Made by a program: the position numbers and the translations under genes. From Flavitalea plasmicola (lineage in GTDB: Bacteria; Bacteroidota; Bacteroidia; Chitinophagales; Chitinophagaceae): a stretch of DNA of 64,000 bases. The stretch spans positions 186,001 through 250,000 of the forward strand of contig NZ_JAUOTO010000001.1 in assembly GCF_030546645.1 (NCBI RefSeq). Direction: 5' to 3'. Below are positions 17,659 to 25,511 of the stretch, one piece after another. Positions within the stretch are counted from its first letter, which is position 1, and each line of letters starts with the position of its first letter. Below the pieces are notes generated by a model that saw only the letters and a list, made by a program, of their open reading frames with translations, did no database searches and was not told the origin of the DNA.

Positions 17659-18068
17659 TTACCACAGAGCAAAACAAGCAGGTTGTATTACGGTTCAATA
17701 AAGAATGCCTCGAACAGGGAAACCCGGATGCTTTCCGGGAGCTGTTGGCGCCCGATGTCATCAATCATGCCGCGCCGCCGGGAATGCCCAATGGGCCTGA
17801 AAGCTTTACCCATTTTTTGAATGGGGTTTTAAGGAAGGGTTTTCCGGACTTACGGGTGGAGATCCTGGAGCAGGTGGCGGAAGGGGATCTGGTATGCACC
17901 CGTAAAAAGATCACGGCCAGGCATACCGGTGAGATCTTCGGCATAGCGCCAAGCAACAAACAGGTGGTGATCAACGTGATAGATATCATCCGCGTCAAAG
18001 ATGGCCGATATGCGGAACATTGGGGGCAAAGCAATTTTACGGATGTGCTTAAAGAGATCACTTCTTAA
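17652..18068 (+). CDS. SnoaL-like ester cyclase / polyketide cyclase-type protein
   Basis: A 138-residue NTF2-fold protein of the SnoaL-like ester cyclase group. LRFNKECLEQGNPDAFRELLAPDVINHAAPPG (about residues 12-43) and VICIDIIRVKDGRYAEHWGQSN-type block near the C-terminus are characteristic; the usual Asp/His positions are retained. Such proteins are common, often annotated without a known substrate. The ATG lies inside an 11-bp palindrome. The end overlaps the opposite-strand gene by 11 bases. Confidence 0.82.
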   Translation: MSLTTEQNKQVVLRFNKECLEQGNPDAFRELLAPDVINHAAPPGMPNGPESFTHFLNGVLRKGFPDLRVEILEQVAEGDLVCTRKKITARHTGEIFGIAPSNKQVVINVIDIIRVKDGRYAEHWGQSNFTDVLKEITS

Positions 18069-19506
18069 CGACGCAGGCGTATCCAAAGAGGCATCGTTCC
18101 TTTATCATCGTAGCCACTTCTGGCGGCACATACTCTTCCCATCCTTCCGCACCCTCCTTGATCAGTTGCAGGACCTTGTCCGTATCCACCTGAAGGTTAG
18201 ACTCCTTATAATGCCGGATGTCTTCGATCTTGTTGTTGGCGATCAGGTAGCGGTAAAGGTCCACCAGCAGGAGTGGAGGGTTAAACCGCAGGCAATTATA
18301 GATGATGCCGTTGCGTAAAGTGGGATATATGAACAGCTTGACCTTGCGGCTGAACAGGGTGGCAAAAGATTCCAGGATCCCGCCAGGCAGATCCCGGTAG
18401 TGATCCTCGGAAAAGATGTATTCGAGATTGGGATAGCCCAGGACCACGCCCATCTTCAGTTTGGTGATCTTCGACAGGTATGCCACCAGCTTATAATACT
18501 CGTGGAAGTCGGAGATCAGGACGGTCTGTCCCAGTGCGCATAGGATATCCACCCTGTCCAGGAAATCCTTTTCATCTATTTCGGCGGTGGGGTCGGCATC
18601 TCTTTCTTTCAGCGCCTGTAGGGTCAGCTCGGTGATCACTACGACATTGTCCTTGTCCACATCCGGCTCCTGGACAAATTGTTTGACGCCTGTGCTCAAC
18701 ATGTCCAGGTGTACATTGATGATGGGCCGGAAACGACCCCGCACGACCACGATATGTTTCTTATACAACACTTCGGAAGGCTGCATATTCTTCCCATCCG
18801 GGCCGAACAATGCAGCGTCTGAAAAGCCATATTTTACGAGGTGAAGGCTCATGAGCCTGTTGTCTATTTTGCTGAAATCGGGACCTTCGAAGCGGATCAT
18901 GTCGATCTGGATGGCATCCCTGGAAAGGTTGTCCATCAGCGACAGCAATAAGATATTCGGATGTGTATGATAATAGAAGCAGGCGTAGATGAGGTTGACG
19001 CCGAGGGTGCCGACGGCAGACTGCTGCAGGACATTGTCGTTATCCAATAATTTGACATGGATCACCACGTCATTGAATGCTCCGCCCGGCTCCAGCTGGA
19101 AACGAATGCCCATCCAGCCATGCCCTTCATTTGTCTTGTGATAATTCAGGGCCGACATGGTATCGGAAAACGCGAAAAAGGTCGTTTGATCGCCCCGATT
19201 TTCCGCGAGACGCTCGATCAGCAGTCCATATTCCTTTTCCAGCATCGCTATCAAACGGGCCTCGCTGACATAACGCCGGCCTTTTTGTGCGCCATAAATA
19301 GCGTCGGAGAAGGTCATGTCATATGCCGACATAGTTTTAGCGATGGTGCCTGACGAGGCGCCCGCCTTGAAAAAATTGGCGGCAACATCCTGCCCGGCGC
19401 CAATCTCTGCGAATGAGCCGTAAATTTTGGGATCAAGATTGATGGCAAGCGCTTTTTGTTTGGTTCCTAAATCCTTATTGTGAATGACACTCATACAATT
19501 TGTCAT
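18058..19506 (-). CDS. Large conserved Bacteroidota protein of unknown function
   Basis: A 482-residue soluble protein with no signal peptide and no membrane helix. I recognise the general sequence as one conserved in Bacteroidota (FAEIGAGQDVAANFFKAGASSGTIAKT near the N-terminus; TFFAFSDTMSALNY; GWMGIRFQ; VVRGRFRP; DRVDILCALGQTVLISD; KMGVVLGYPNL) but no biochemical function is established to my knowledge. The GAGQ..FFKAG pattern suggests a nucleotide- or cofactor-binding start, which is only inference. The start may be the ATG at 19506 or the one four codons later. It is transcribed alone. Confidence 0.72.
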   Translation of the reverse strand: MTNCMSVIHNKDLGTKQKALAINLDPKIYGSFAEIGAGQDVAANFFKAGASSGTIAKTMSAYDMTFSDAIYGAQKGRRYVSEARLIAMLEKEYGLLIERLAENRGDQTTFFAFSDTMSALNYHKTNEGHGWMGIRFQLEPGGAFNDVVIHVKLLDNDNVLQQSAVGTLGVNLIYACFYYHTHPNILLLSLMDNLSRDAIQIDMIRFEGPDFSKIDNRLMSLHLVKYGFSDAALFGPDGKNMQPSEVLYKKHIVVVRGRFRPIINVHLDMLSTGVKQFVQEPDVDKDNVVVITELTLQALKERDADPTAEIDEKDFLDRVDILCALGQTVLISDFHEYYKLVAYLSKITKLKMGVVLGYPNLEYIFSEDHYRDLPGGILESFATLFSRKVKLFIYPTLRNGIIYNCLRFNPPLLLVDLYRYLIANNKIEDIRHYKESNLQVDTDKVLQLIKEGAEGWEEYVPPEVATMIKERCLFGYACVVKK

Positions 19507-19579
19507 TTATATATACTGCCACCATTACCAACGTAAATTATGCGCTGAAAAGTGCCTAAAGATAGGACTTTTTAATGGA

Positions 19580-20083
19580 TCAGGAAGCTGGCAATATCCG
19601 GATAATGGGAGCGCCGCCCAGCATGATCCGGGCGTTCCTGGGAATAAGAGGGTCATATTTATCCGGCGTCAATAACAGGACCATGAGCGTTGGGAATGAA
19701 TACAGCGCCAGCCAGCCTGTGAAGAAGACCCATGCGTCGCCGGGCCAGATGCCGGTGAGGTCGAGTATAGCGCAGGTGATATAAGGGCCAAGGAAAATAA
19801 TGAAGAGAGGTGTGAAGAATTGATTTCTATTCAACAGCAGGAGGTATTTGGGGCGGGTGAGCAGGAAGCGCGTCTCCTCCTCGATCTCGGAAAGCTCTTT
19901 TTTATAGAAGGACCTGATCACCGTACAATAATATTGTTCAAAATTCCCGTCCGTCGAAAGGTTTTCCTCTATGAGGACACAGATATGATCCAGGAGGTTT
20001 TGCTGCAGGTCTTCGAGCAGGATGCCCTTCGACCGGAGGTCATCGAGGATGAAATCCATCTGTTGGTCGGTGATGCAGTACAT
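19580..20083 (-). CDS. PadR-linked membrane protein, unknown
   Basis: A 167-residue protein directly after a PadR regulator (start adjacent to its stop). Residues 1-80 form a helical cytoplasmic part (ITDQQMDFILDDLRSKGI, then FYKKELSEIEEET) like the DUF1700-type proteins paired with PadR. The rest holds two membrane segments (about 88-108 and 117-139) ending TPDKYDPLIPRNARIML. The membrane half resembles the protein encoded at 46482 (see findings). It is likely a membrane partner or target of PadR control. Confidence 0.72.
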   Translation of the reverse strand: MYCITDQQMDFILDDLRSKGILLEDLQQNLLDHICVLIEENLSTDGNFEQYYCTVIRSFYKKELSEIEEETRFLLTRPKYLLLLNRNQFFTPLFIIFLGPYITCAILDLTGIWPGDAWVFFTGWLALYSFPTLMVLLLTPDKYDPLIPRNARIMLGGAPIIRILPAS

Positions 20084-20425
20084 TTATGCTGTTTTGGGTT
20101 GAATGTCCAGCAGCAGGGCCATGGTTTGCATAAAGGAGGCCATTTCCTTTACTTTCTCCTTTGCCGTGGCTTTACCCGCCGGGCTCAGGCTGTAATATTT
20201 TCGTACCCTTTTGCCAATGTACTCCGTTTCGGTGGTCACCAGGCCGTCCGCCTCCAGCGCATGGAGCGTGGGATACAGGGCCCCTTCCGTTATCTGGATC
20301 TTGTCTTTTGTGATCTCCTTTACTTTTTGGGTGATCTCATACCCATACATTTTTTTATTGCCGGCCAGCAGCTTTAAAATAATCGTCTTGAGGGTTCCCT
20401 TAATTAATTCGGAGGAATAGTTCAT
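20084..20425 (-). CDS. PadR-family transcriptional regulator
   Basis: A 113-residue winged-helix regulator. SELIKGTLKTIILKLLAGNKKMYGYEITQKV (about residues 4-34) and ITEGALYPTLHALEADGLVTTE are the DNA-binding core, and the C-terminal helix (AKEKVKEMASFMQTM) is for dimerisation. ATG at 20425 is chosen because family members start with this MNYSSEL-like segment; an ATG ten codons upstream would add basic residues with no match. It is translationally linked to the downstream membrane protein gene, a typical PadR pair. Confidence 0.88.
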   Translation of the reverse strand: MNYSSELIKGTLKTIILKLLAGNKKMYGYEITQKVKEITKDKIQITEGALYPTLHALEADGLVTTETEYIGKRVRKYYSLSPAGKATAKEKVKEMASFMQTMALLLDIQPKTA

Positions 20426-20560
20426 GGGCAAAACTTTTCGTTTACGAATATACATAAGAAAATGATGCTTTGGGGCTTTTTTAGTTCATTTGCGGCCAAT
20501 ATCGCAGGAGTTTACAATATGATATTGAAATTCATGTGTTATCACATAGTATATTTGGTC

Positions 20561-21016
20561 ATGATAAAATTGCCGGAATACTCTTTGATTGTAGTGGTTC
20601 TTTTATCTTCTTGTTCCTTGCCTTCCCGCGGGGGCAAAAAGATTTATGTCGATTTTTTTGCAGAACCGCCGACGGATTGTGTAAAAGTACTTGAGTCAAG
20701 GGATGCAAGAGCGCTGGATGATTGCTGCGTATGGTTACATTTTAAAACTTGCCCGAAAGAAGCCGCCAGAATACTGTCACAGGTACATTATACGAGGATT
20801 AAAATGGATAAAAGGTCTATGGATTTGGAATATCCAGCGTTGTCGACGGCAGATGAGAGCATAATCTCTTCAGATCCGCCGAAATGGTGGGCAATCAAGC
20901 AATTGGGAGATTCCTGTATTAAATATGAATATCGCCATTCAGGAAAGGATTATATTCAGATAGTATACATGTCTGTTGATTCTAGTGAAGTATACTATCA
21001 TGATATTGCCTGGTAA
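20561..21016 (+). CDS. Small predicted lipoprotein, unknown function
   Basis: A 151-residue protein from ATG 20561: hydrophobic start IVVVLLSSC with a lipobox Cys at about residue 17, then a Cys-containing mature part (DCVKVLESRDARALDDCCVWLHFKTC) and a Tyr-rich end. I do not recognise a family. The gene is clearly richer in A+T than its neighbours, suggesting recent transfer. The frame continues upstream to an ATG at 20462 but without signal-like sequence. It lies 9 bases before another unknown gene on the same strand, and the two may form a small accessory pair. Confidence 0.55.
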   Translation: MIKLPEYSLIVVVLLSSCSLPSRGGKKIYVDFFAEPPTDCVKVLESRDARALDDCCVWLHFKTCPKEAARILSQVHYTRIKMDKRSMDLEYPALSTADESIISSDPPKWWAIKQLGDSCIKYEYRHSGKDYIQIVYMSVDSSEVYYHDIAW

Positions 21017-21025
21017 AAAATACTT

Positions 21026-21580
21026 ATGATCATAGATTTCCTGGAGGAACAAAGGAAGAAATATTTAGATGCGGTGGAGCTGGCAGGCAACAGGCTTGCT
21101 GCCCAGGGTAAATTTGAAGGCTTTAAAGACGTGCTTGACCAGAAAAAGTTTCCTCCAGGTGAGCTTAACGATGCATTCCAGTTTTTCAGACATGATATAC
21201 TGGTGCGGGATGCCGGCGGCAGCTACCTTGACCTCACCGTCAATGTCGATCCGGTTGTTTTCAACGAGCCAATGGTTTTCCGTGAGGCCGATTCCGACAT
21301 CGTCTTACACTCTTTTGTCTGGAATGCCTGTGAGATCAGTGGCGTTGATGTTAAAAAGCACCTTGCTATCCTGAGGCATTGGCGTAATAAATGGCTGAAG
21401 GAGGAGATAGAGGGACTGAATGAGGGTTTTGTCAATGCCATTCACGGCGCAGATGTGGGTCCGGACGCAAATTCTTTTATTGTCGATTTTGGCAGCTGTA
21501 TCGCATCCGGGGTAAAGGAGCTTTTTTCTGACCTTATCGGAAGTGACGCTAAGTTGATCCTTCGTGCTGGATATATCTGA
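21026..21580 (+). CDS. Hypothetical protein, unknown function
   Basis: A 184-residue soluble protein with a helical N-terminus (FLEEQRKKYLDAVELAGNRLAAQ) and a central alpha/beta region rich in Asp, Val and Phe (DLTVNVDPVVFNEPMVFREAD). No signal, no membrane helix, no recognised motif. It follows the small lipoprotein gene by 9 bases and converges with the monooxygenase gene. A role as a partner of the lipoprotein (for example as a toxin/immunity pair or as an accessory pair) is possible but not supported by motifs. Confidence 0.6.
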   Translation: MIIDFLEEQRKKYLDAVELAGNRLAAQGKFEGFKDVLDQKKFPPGELNDAFQFFRHDILVRDAGGSYLDLTVNVDPVVFNEPMVFREADSDIVLHSFVWNACEISGVDVKKHLAILRHWRNKWLKEEIEGLNEGFVNAIHGADVGPDANSFIVDFGSCIASGVKELFSDLIGSDAKLILRAGYI

Positions 21581-21587
21581 TCCTGGC

Positions 21588-22709
21588 TTATTCTCTCCGT
21601 GCAATATCCTTGGCAATCTTCCGGGCGTCCAGTCCGATCTCCCGGATCTGACCCGTGGGACTGATCCAATAGCCACAAAAATAAAGTCCATCTTCCCCGA
21701 AGAACTGCTGGCGGCCCAGGCTGAACTTCAACTCATCGAACCTTCGTTGAGGCGCCTGCAGAATGTTATTACAGTCACGGTCATATCCGATGGCTGCAAT
21801 AATGGAGTGGAACATCTCCTGGCTGCCATCTTTGAAGTAGATGGTATTTCCTTCGATATGGTGTATATCCCCATGAATTTTGACGTGTCCTTCCCGAATA
21901 TGCCGGATGGTCCCAATATCCAGGACAGGCGCTTTCCTGTCCCTACGGATCTGCTCTAGTGGGCCGTAAGGCATTTTATTAAGACCCAGCTTGCCGAGGT
22001 CGCCGATCAGTGAATTGATCAGCGGGGAGCTGATGGCATCTGCTATACGGGGGGGAAGATGGCTTAGCAGCAAGCTCAGCTCCAGCACGGGTATACCCAG
22101 CACATCCCGGGGGATGACATTCACCGGAGAACGGACGGCCATGGAAGGTGTGGCGCCTTGCTCATACAGGTCGATGGCGATCTCACAGGCGGAGTTGCCA
22201 AAGCCTACCACCAGCACCTGTTGTCCTTTGAACGCCGCGCCTGTTTTGAAGGCCTGACTGTGGAGGGCCTTGCCGGGAAAGGTTTCCAGGCCTGTAAAAT
22301 TCAGCGGTTTCGGCTTTCCAAAGGCGCCTGTAGCCATTACCAGGTATTTCGAACGAAATGTGCCGTTGGTTGTCTCAGTGATCCAATAGCCATTCTCTTT
22401 TTTTATGGATAGTGCCTCTGTGTTAAAAACAGGATCGATGCCGAATTCCTGCTGGTAGGCTTCGAGGTATTCGATCACCTGCAACCTGTCGGGGTACTTG
22501 GGTGCTGTATCGCCAAATCTTTTATAAGGGAGATGAGAGCGCCTCTTGTTGGTGTGTAAATGCAGCCGGTCATAATGGTTACGCCAGGGTGCGGCTATCT
22601 GTGGCTGCTTTTCTATAATGGTATAGGTAATATGCTGCCGCTGCAAACAGGCGGCGGAAGCTAAACCGGAGATGCTGGCTCCAATAATGAGTGTACTGGT
22701 TTGCTGCAC
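21588..22709 (-). CDS. FAD-dependent monooxygenase (flavin-containing monooxygenase type)
   Basis: A 373-residue two-dinucleotide-fold oxidoreductase. The FAD loop is IIGASISGLASAACL (residues 4-18; the usual second Gly is Ser). The FMO fingerprint FPGKALHSQAF (about 148-158) is present, followed by the NADPH loop VVGFGNSACEIAIDL (about 167-181). Such enzymes hydroxylate or N-oxidise small molecules, but the substrate is unknown. The start is GTG at 22709, since no ATG precedes the first loop. It lies 28 bases after the FtsX permease gene in the same leftward operon. Confidence 0.85.
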   Translation of the reverse strand: MQQTSTLIIGASISGLASAACLQRQHITYTIIEKQPQIAAPWRNHYDRLHLHTNKRRSHLPYKRFGDTAPKYPDRLQVIEYLEAYQQEFGIDPVFNTEALSIKKENGYWITETTNGTFRSKYLVMATGAFGKPKPLNFTGLETFPGKALHSQAFKTGAAFKGQQVLVVGFGNSACEIAIDLYEQGATPSMAVRSPVNVIPRDVLGIPVLELSLLLSHLPPRIADAISSPLINSLIGDLGKLGLNKMPYGPLEQIRRDRKAPVLDIGTIRHIREGHVKIHGDIHHIEGNTIYFKDGSQEMFHSIIAAIGYDRDCNNILQAPQRRFDELKFSLGRQQFFGEDGLYFCGYWISPTGQIREIGLDARKIAKDIARRE

Positions 22710-22737
22710 GATACGACCAATTTACAAAAATTGGGGT

Positions 22738-25104
22738 TTACTCGCTCTTTAAACTGTCCACCGGGTTTGCCGAAGCCGCCTTCATGGTCTGCCAGCTTAC
22801 GGCTGCCAGGCAGATCAGCAGGCTCAGGAGCAGGGTGAGCAAAAAGGCGCCAGGCTTCATGCCGGCATGGTAGGTATATTTGGCCAGCCACTGGTGGGTA
22901 TAGTACGCGCTAATAGCGGCGCCAGGAATAAAGGATAGCATGATCAGCTGGAAGAACTCCCGCGAGAGCTTGAACCAGAGGTTGCCGGCGCTTGCCCCCA
23001 GCACCTTGCGAATGCCCATTTCTTTTCGCCGCTGCTCAGCGGAGAATGATGCCAGCCCGAACAGGCCGAGACAGGAAATAAGAATGGCTAAGACGGTAAA
23101 TCCCAGGGAAATGGTTCCCAGCACTTGCTCATCCCTATATTTTTTGCTGAAGCGTTCGTCGGTGAATGTGTATTCCAACGGATATGCAGGATTGTATTTC
23201 TTATAAAGGGTTTGCAATATGGACAAGCTTTTGGACAGGGGCATAGCTGGATTTAGTCTTAACCCGATGTTGCCCATCCAGTCTTTTACAAAGCCGATGA
23301 TGGCGGGCTTCACGGGTTCATAAGGCGAACCCCATACAAAATCATGCACTACTCCTATGATCGTGCGTTTGGCGCCCTGCCATGTTATTTCCTTGCCCAG
23401 GGGCTGATGTAAACGCATCAGCCGCACGGCGGCTTCATTGAGCATGACGGCTGTGGAATCACCAGGCCTTGCCGGATCGAAGTCACGGCCCGCTGCTAAT
23501 TTTAAGCCATAGGTATCCGTGAAATGCCAGGTGACGGCCATGCAATCGATGGGGATTTTATCTTCTCCAGGTAATTGATCGGGCCAGCGGACGTCCCAGG
23601 TGCTGGCCTGGTTGCTGGTGATGGCGCTTGAGGTCATTGCCGCATCGGAAATGGCCCCTGCTTGGATAGCTTCACGCCTGAATGTTTCGAATTGTGTGTC
23701 CAATTTTCCTTCGAGGGGCATTTCCACCAGGTTGTTCCGGTCATACCCAACAGGCCTGTCTTTTATATAATTAATTTGCCCGTTGATGAAGATGCTCGAT
23801 AATATCAGGCCCGTCGCAAACGTAAACTGAGTGAGGACCAATAGCCGTCTTGGTCTTCCTGCTGCACCGGCGCCCGTCAGGTGCCCTTTCAATACCCGGA
23901 TAGGATTGAATGACGAAAGGAAAAAGGCAGGATAGCTTCCTGCCATCAGGCCGCAGAATAGGGTGACGCCCAGGGCGGTGATCCAGGCTGAAAGGTTGTC
24001 GAAAGGAAGGGATATTGGCGTATTTGTGATTTGAGCAAATGCCGGCAGCAGCAGGGATAACAGCATCACAGAGAGCACGAAGGCCATGATGGACATCAGG
24101 ATCGATTCGGTCATAAATTGTTGAACAAGGGAAGACCTCCGGGCGCCCATGGTTTTACGGACCCCTACTTCTTTCGCTCTTTTTTCACTGCGAGCAGTCG
24201 AGAGATTCATAATGTTGATGCAGGCGATGATAAGGATGCCGATCGCCAATACCAGGAAGAGCCTGACATATTCAATGCGTCCGCCCGTATTGACCCCGTT
24301 TTGAAATTCATTATACAGGTGCAGCCGGGTCAATGGATAGAGGAAGAGGCTGATGTCTTTGTTCGAAGGATCGTACTTCCCAAGGAAGTTTTTAACTTTT
24401 GCATTGACGCCGGCGACATCAGCACCTGGTTTTAACATTACATAGGTCGGATATAGGTAATTGCCCCAGCCCGCTTCCTTCATCCATGGACGCTGGAACA
24501 GGAATGTTCCCCACGGGATCATAGCCTTGAACGACAGGCTTGAATTGGCGGGGTTGTCCCTTATCACCGCATTTACGGTGAGAGGGAATTCGTTATTCAG
24601 CTTGATGGTTTGTCCGACGGGGTTTACTGCACCGAAAATGGAGGTGGCAGCGGATTGGGTAAGAACGATCGTCGACTCGCCCGATAAGGCGTTCTGTTTA
24701 TTCCCATGGACGAAATCGAAGGTGAACATGTCCAGGATGGTAGAGTCGGCGGCGATGGTGCTTATCTTCAGCGACTTGTCTTTATAGTTTACCAGGCTGT
24801 TCTCGGGAAAACTGGTGCGTGCGGTGTAAGCTAATTCGGGGAGGTCCTTTTTCAATACGGCGGCCAGCGGGTCGGGCATGATCGGCTTGGTTTTGACCTC
24901 ACCGCTGGAAGGGGTATTTTTAAACATCAGATACAGCCGATCGCTGTTCGTATTGAATTTGTCATAGCTCCATTCATGATGGACATATAACAGCAGCAGG
25001 AAGCTTACGGTCATGCCGATGGCAAGACCCGCGATATTGATGGCGCCGTACAGCTTGTTTTTTACAAGGTTACGCCAGGCAGTCCTGAGATAGGTTGCAA
25101 ACAT
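22738..25104 (-). CDS. ABC transporter permease, FtsX/MacB type
   Basis: A 788-residue inner-membrane protein with two MacB periplasmic core domains and two FtsX permease domains, the layout common in Bacteroidota. The N-terminal AWRNLVKNKLYGAINIAGLAIGM, the first FtsX with EKRAKEVGVRKTMGARRSSLVQQF and the second with EQRRKEMGIRKVLGASAGNLWFKL are diagnostic. These proteins transmit mechanical force between a cytoplasmic ATPase and periplasmic partners; no ATPase gene is adjacent. A decayed relative lies at 44248-45359. Confidence 0.92.
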   Translation of the reverse strand: MFATYLRTAWRNLVKNKLYGAINIAGLAIGMTVSFLLLLYVHHEWSYDKFNTNSDRLYLMFKNTPSSGEVKTKPIMPDPLAAVLKKDLPELAYTARTSFPENSLVNYKDKSLKISTIAADSTILDMFTFDFVHGNKQNALSGESTIVLTQSAATSIFGAVNPVGQTIKLNNEFPLTVNAVIRDNPANSSLSFKAMIPWGTFLFQRPWMKEAGWGNYLYPTYVMLKPGADVAGVNAKVKNFLGKYDPSNKDISLFLYPLTRLHLYNEFQNGVNTGGRIEYVRLFLVLAIGILIIACINIMNLSTARSEKRAKEVGVRKTMGARRSSLVQQFMTESILMSIMAFVLSVMLLSLLLPAFAQITNTPISLPFDNLSAWITALGVTLFCGLMAGSYPAFFLSSFNPIRVLKGHLTGAGAAGRPRRLLVLTQFTFATGLILSSIFINGQINYIKDRPVGYDRNNLVEMPLEGKLDTQFETFRREAIQAGAISDAAMTSSAITSNQASTWDVRWPDQLPGEDKIPIDCMAVTWHFTDTYGLKLAAGRDFDPARPGDSTAVMLNEAAVRLMRLHQPLGKEITWQGAKRTIIGVVHDFVWGSPYEPVKPAIIGFVKDWMGNIGLRLNPAMPLSKSLSILQTLYKKYNPAYPLEYTFTDERFSKKYRDEQVLGTISLGFTVLAILISCLGLFGLASFSAEQRRKEMGIRKVLGASAGNLWFKLSREFFQLIMLSFIPGAAISAYYTHQWLAKYTYHAGMKPGAFLLTLLLSLLICLAAVSWQTMKAASANPVDSLKSE

Positions 25105-25229
25105 GGTGGTGGGTTGGTGCTGGTTTTGGAGAGCTAATTATGTACCAGAACAGAAATTGGTTGGACATCAATTGGTTATATTTTTATAGGCATTTGGGGT
25201 CGTTCGCTTTCGATACAAGGTGTGTTCTA

Positions 25230-25508
25230 CTATTCAAACCACCTCACCAGCTTTGGCTTTTTATTTTGCGCGACCAGTATCTCTACGAGGATGACGAGCT
25301 GGCCCAGGTGAAAGAGGTCGCCGTCATTCAGCGTAGTGTGTAAGAGGTTTGCGGGCGTGGCATTGAGGTCCTTTGTTATCAGGCCGACCATTTCCGGAAT
25401 ATTAGGAATGGTGCCGGCCAGCCGGCCAGAACGCTGTTCCGGCGAAAGTAATTGTAGCTGACGACAAAGACGCGCAATGATTTCCTGATAGTTGGGCTGA
25501 TCGCTCAT
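25230..25508 (-). CDS. Small hypothetical protein
   Basis: A 92-residue soluble, mostly helical protein with no recognised motif (begins MSDQPNYQEIIARLC, contains ITKDLNATPANLL and GDLFHLGQLVILVEILVAQ). It follows the DUF5916 gene by 3 bases on the same strand, so it is read as part of that operon. The function is unknown. Confidence 0.55.
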   Translation of the reverse strand: MSDQPNYQEIIARLCRQLQLLSPEQRSGRLAGTIPNIPEMVGLITKDLNATPANLLHTTLNDGDLFHLGQLVILVEILVAQNKKPKLVRWFE

Positions 25509-25511
25509 GGG

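Noticed and set aside
19820-20377. Plus-strand frame of 185 residues opposite the PadR pair
   Set aside because: Shadow of two well-supported minus-strand genes, no motif.
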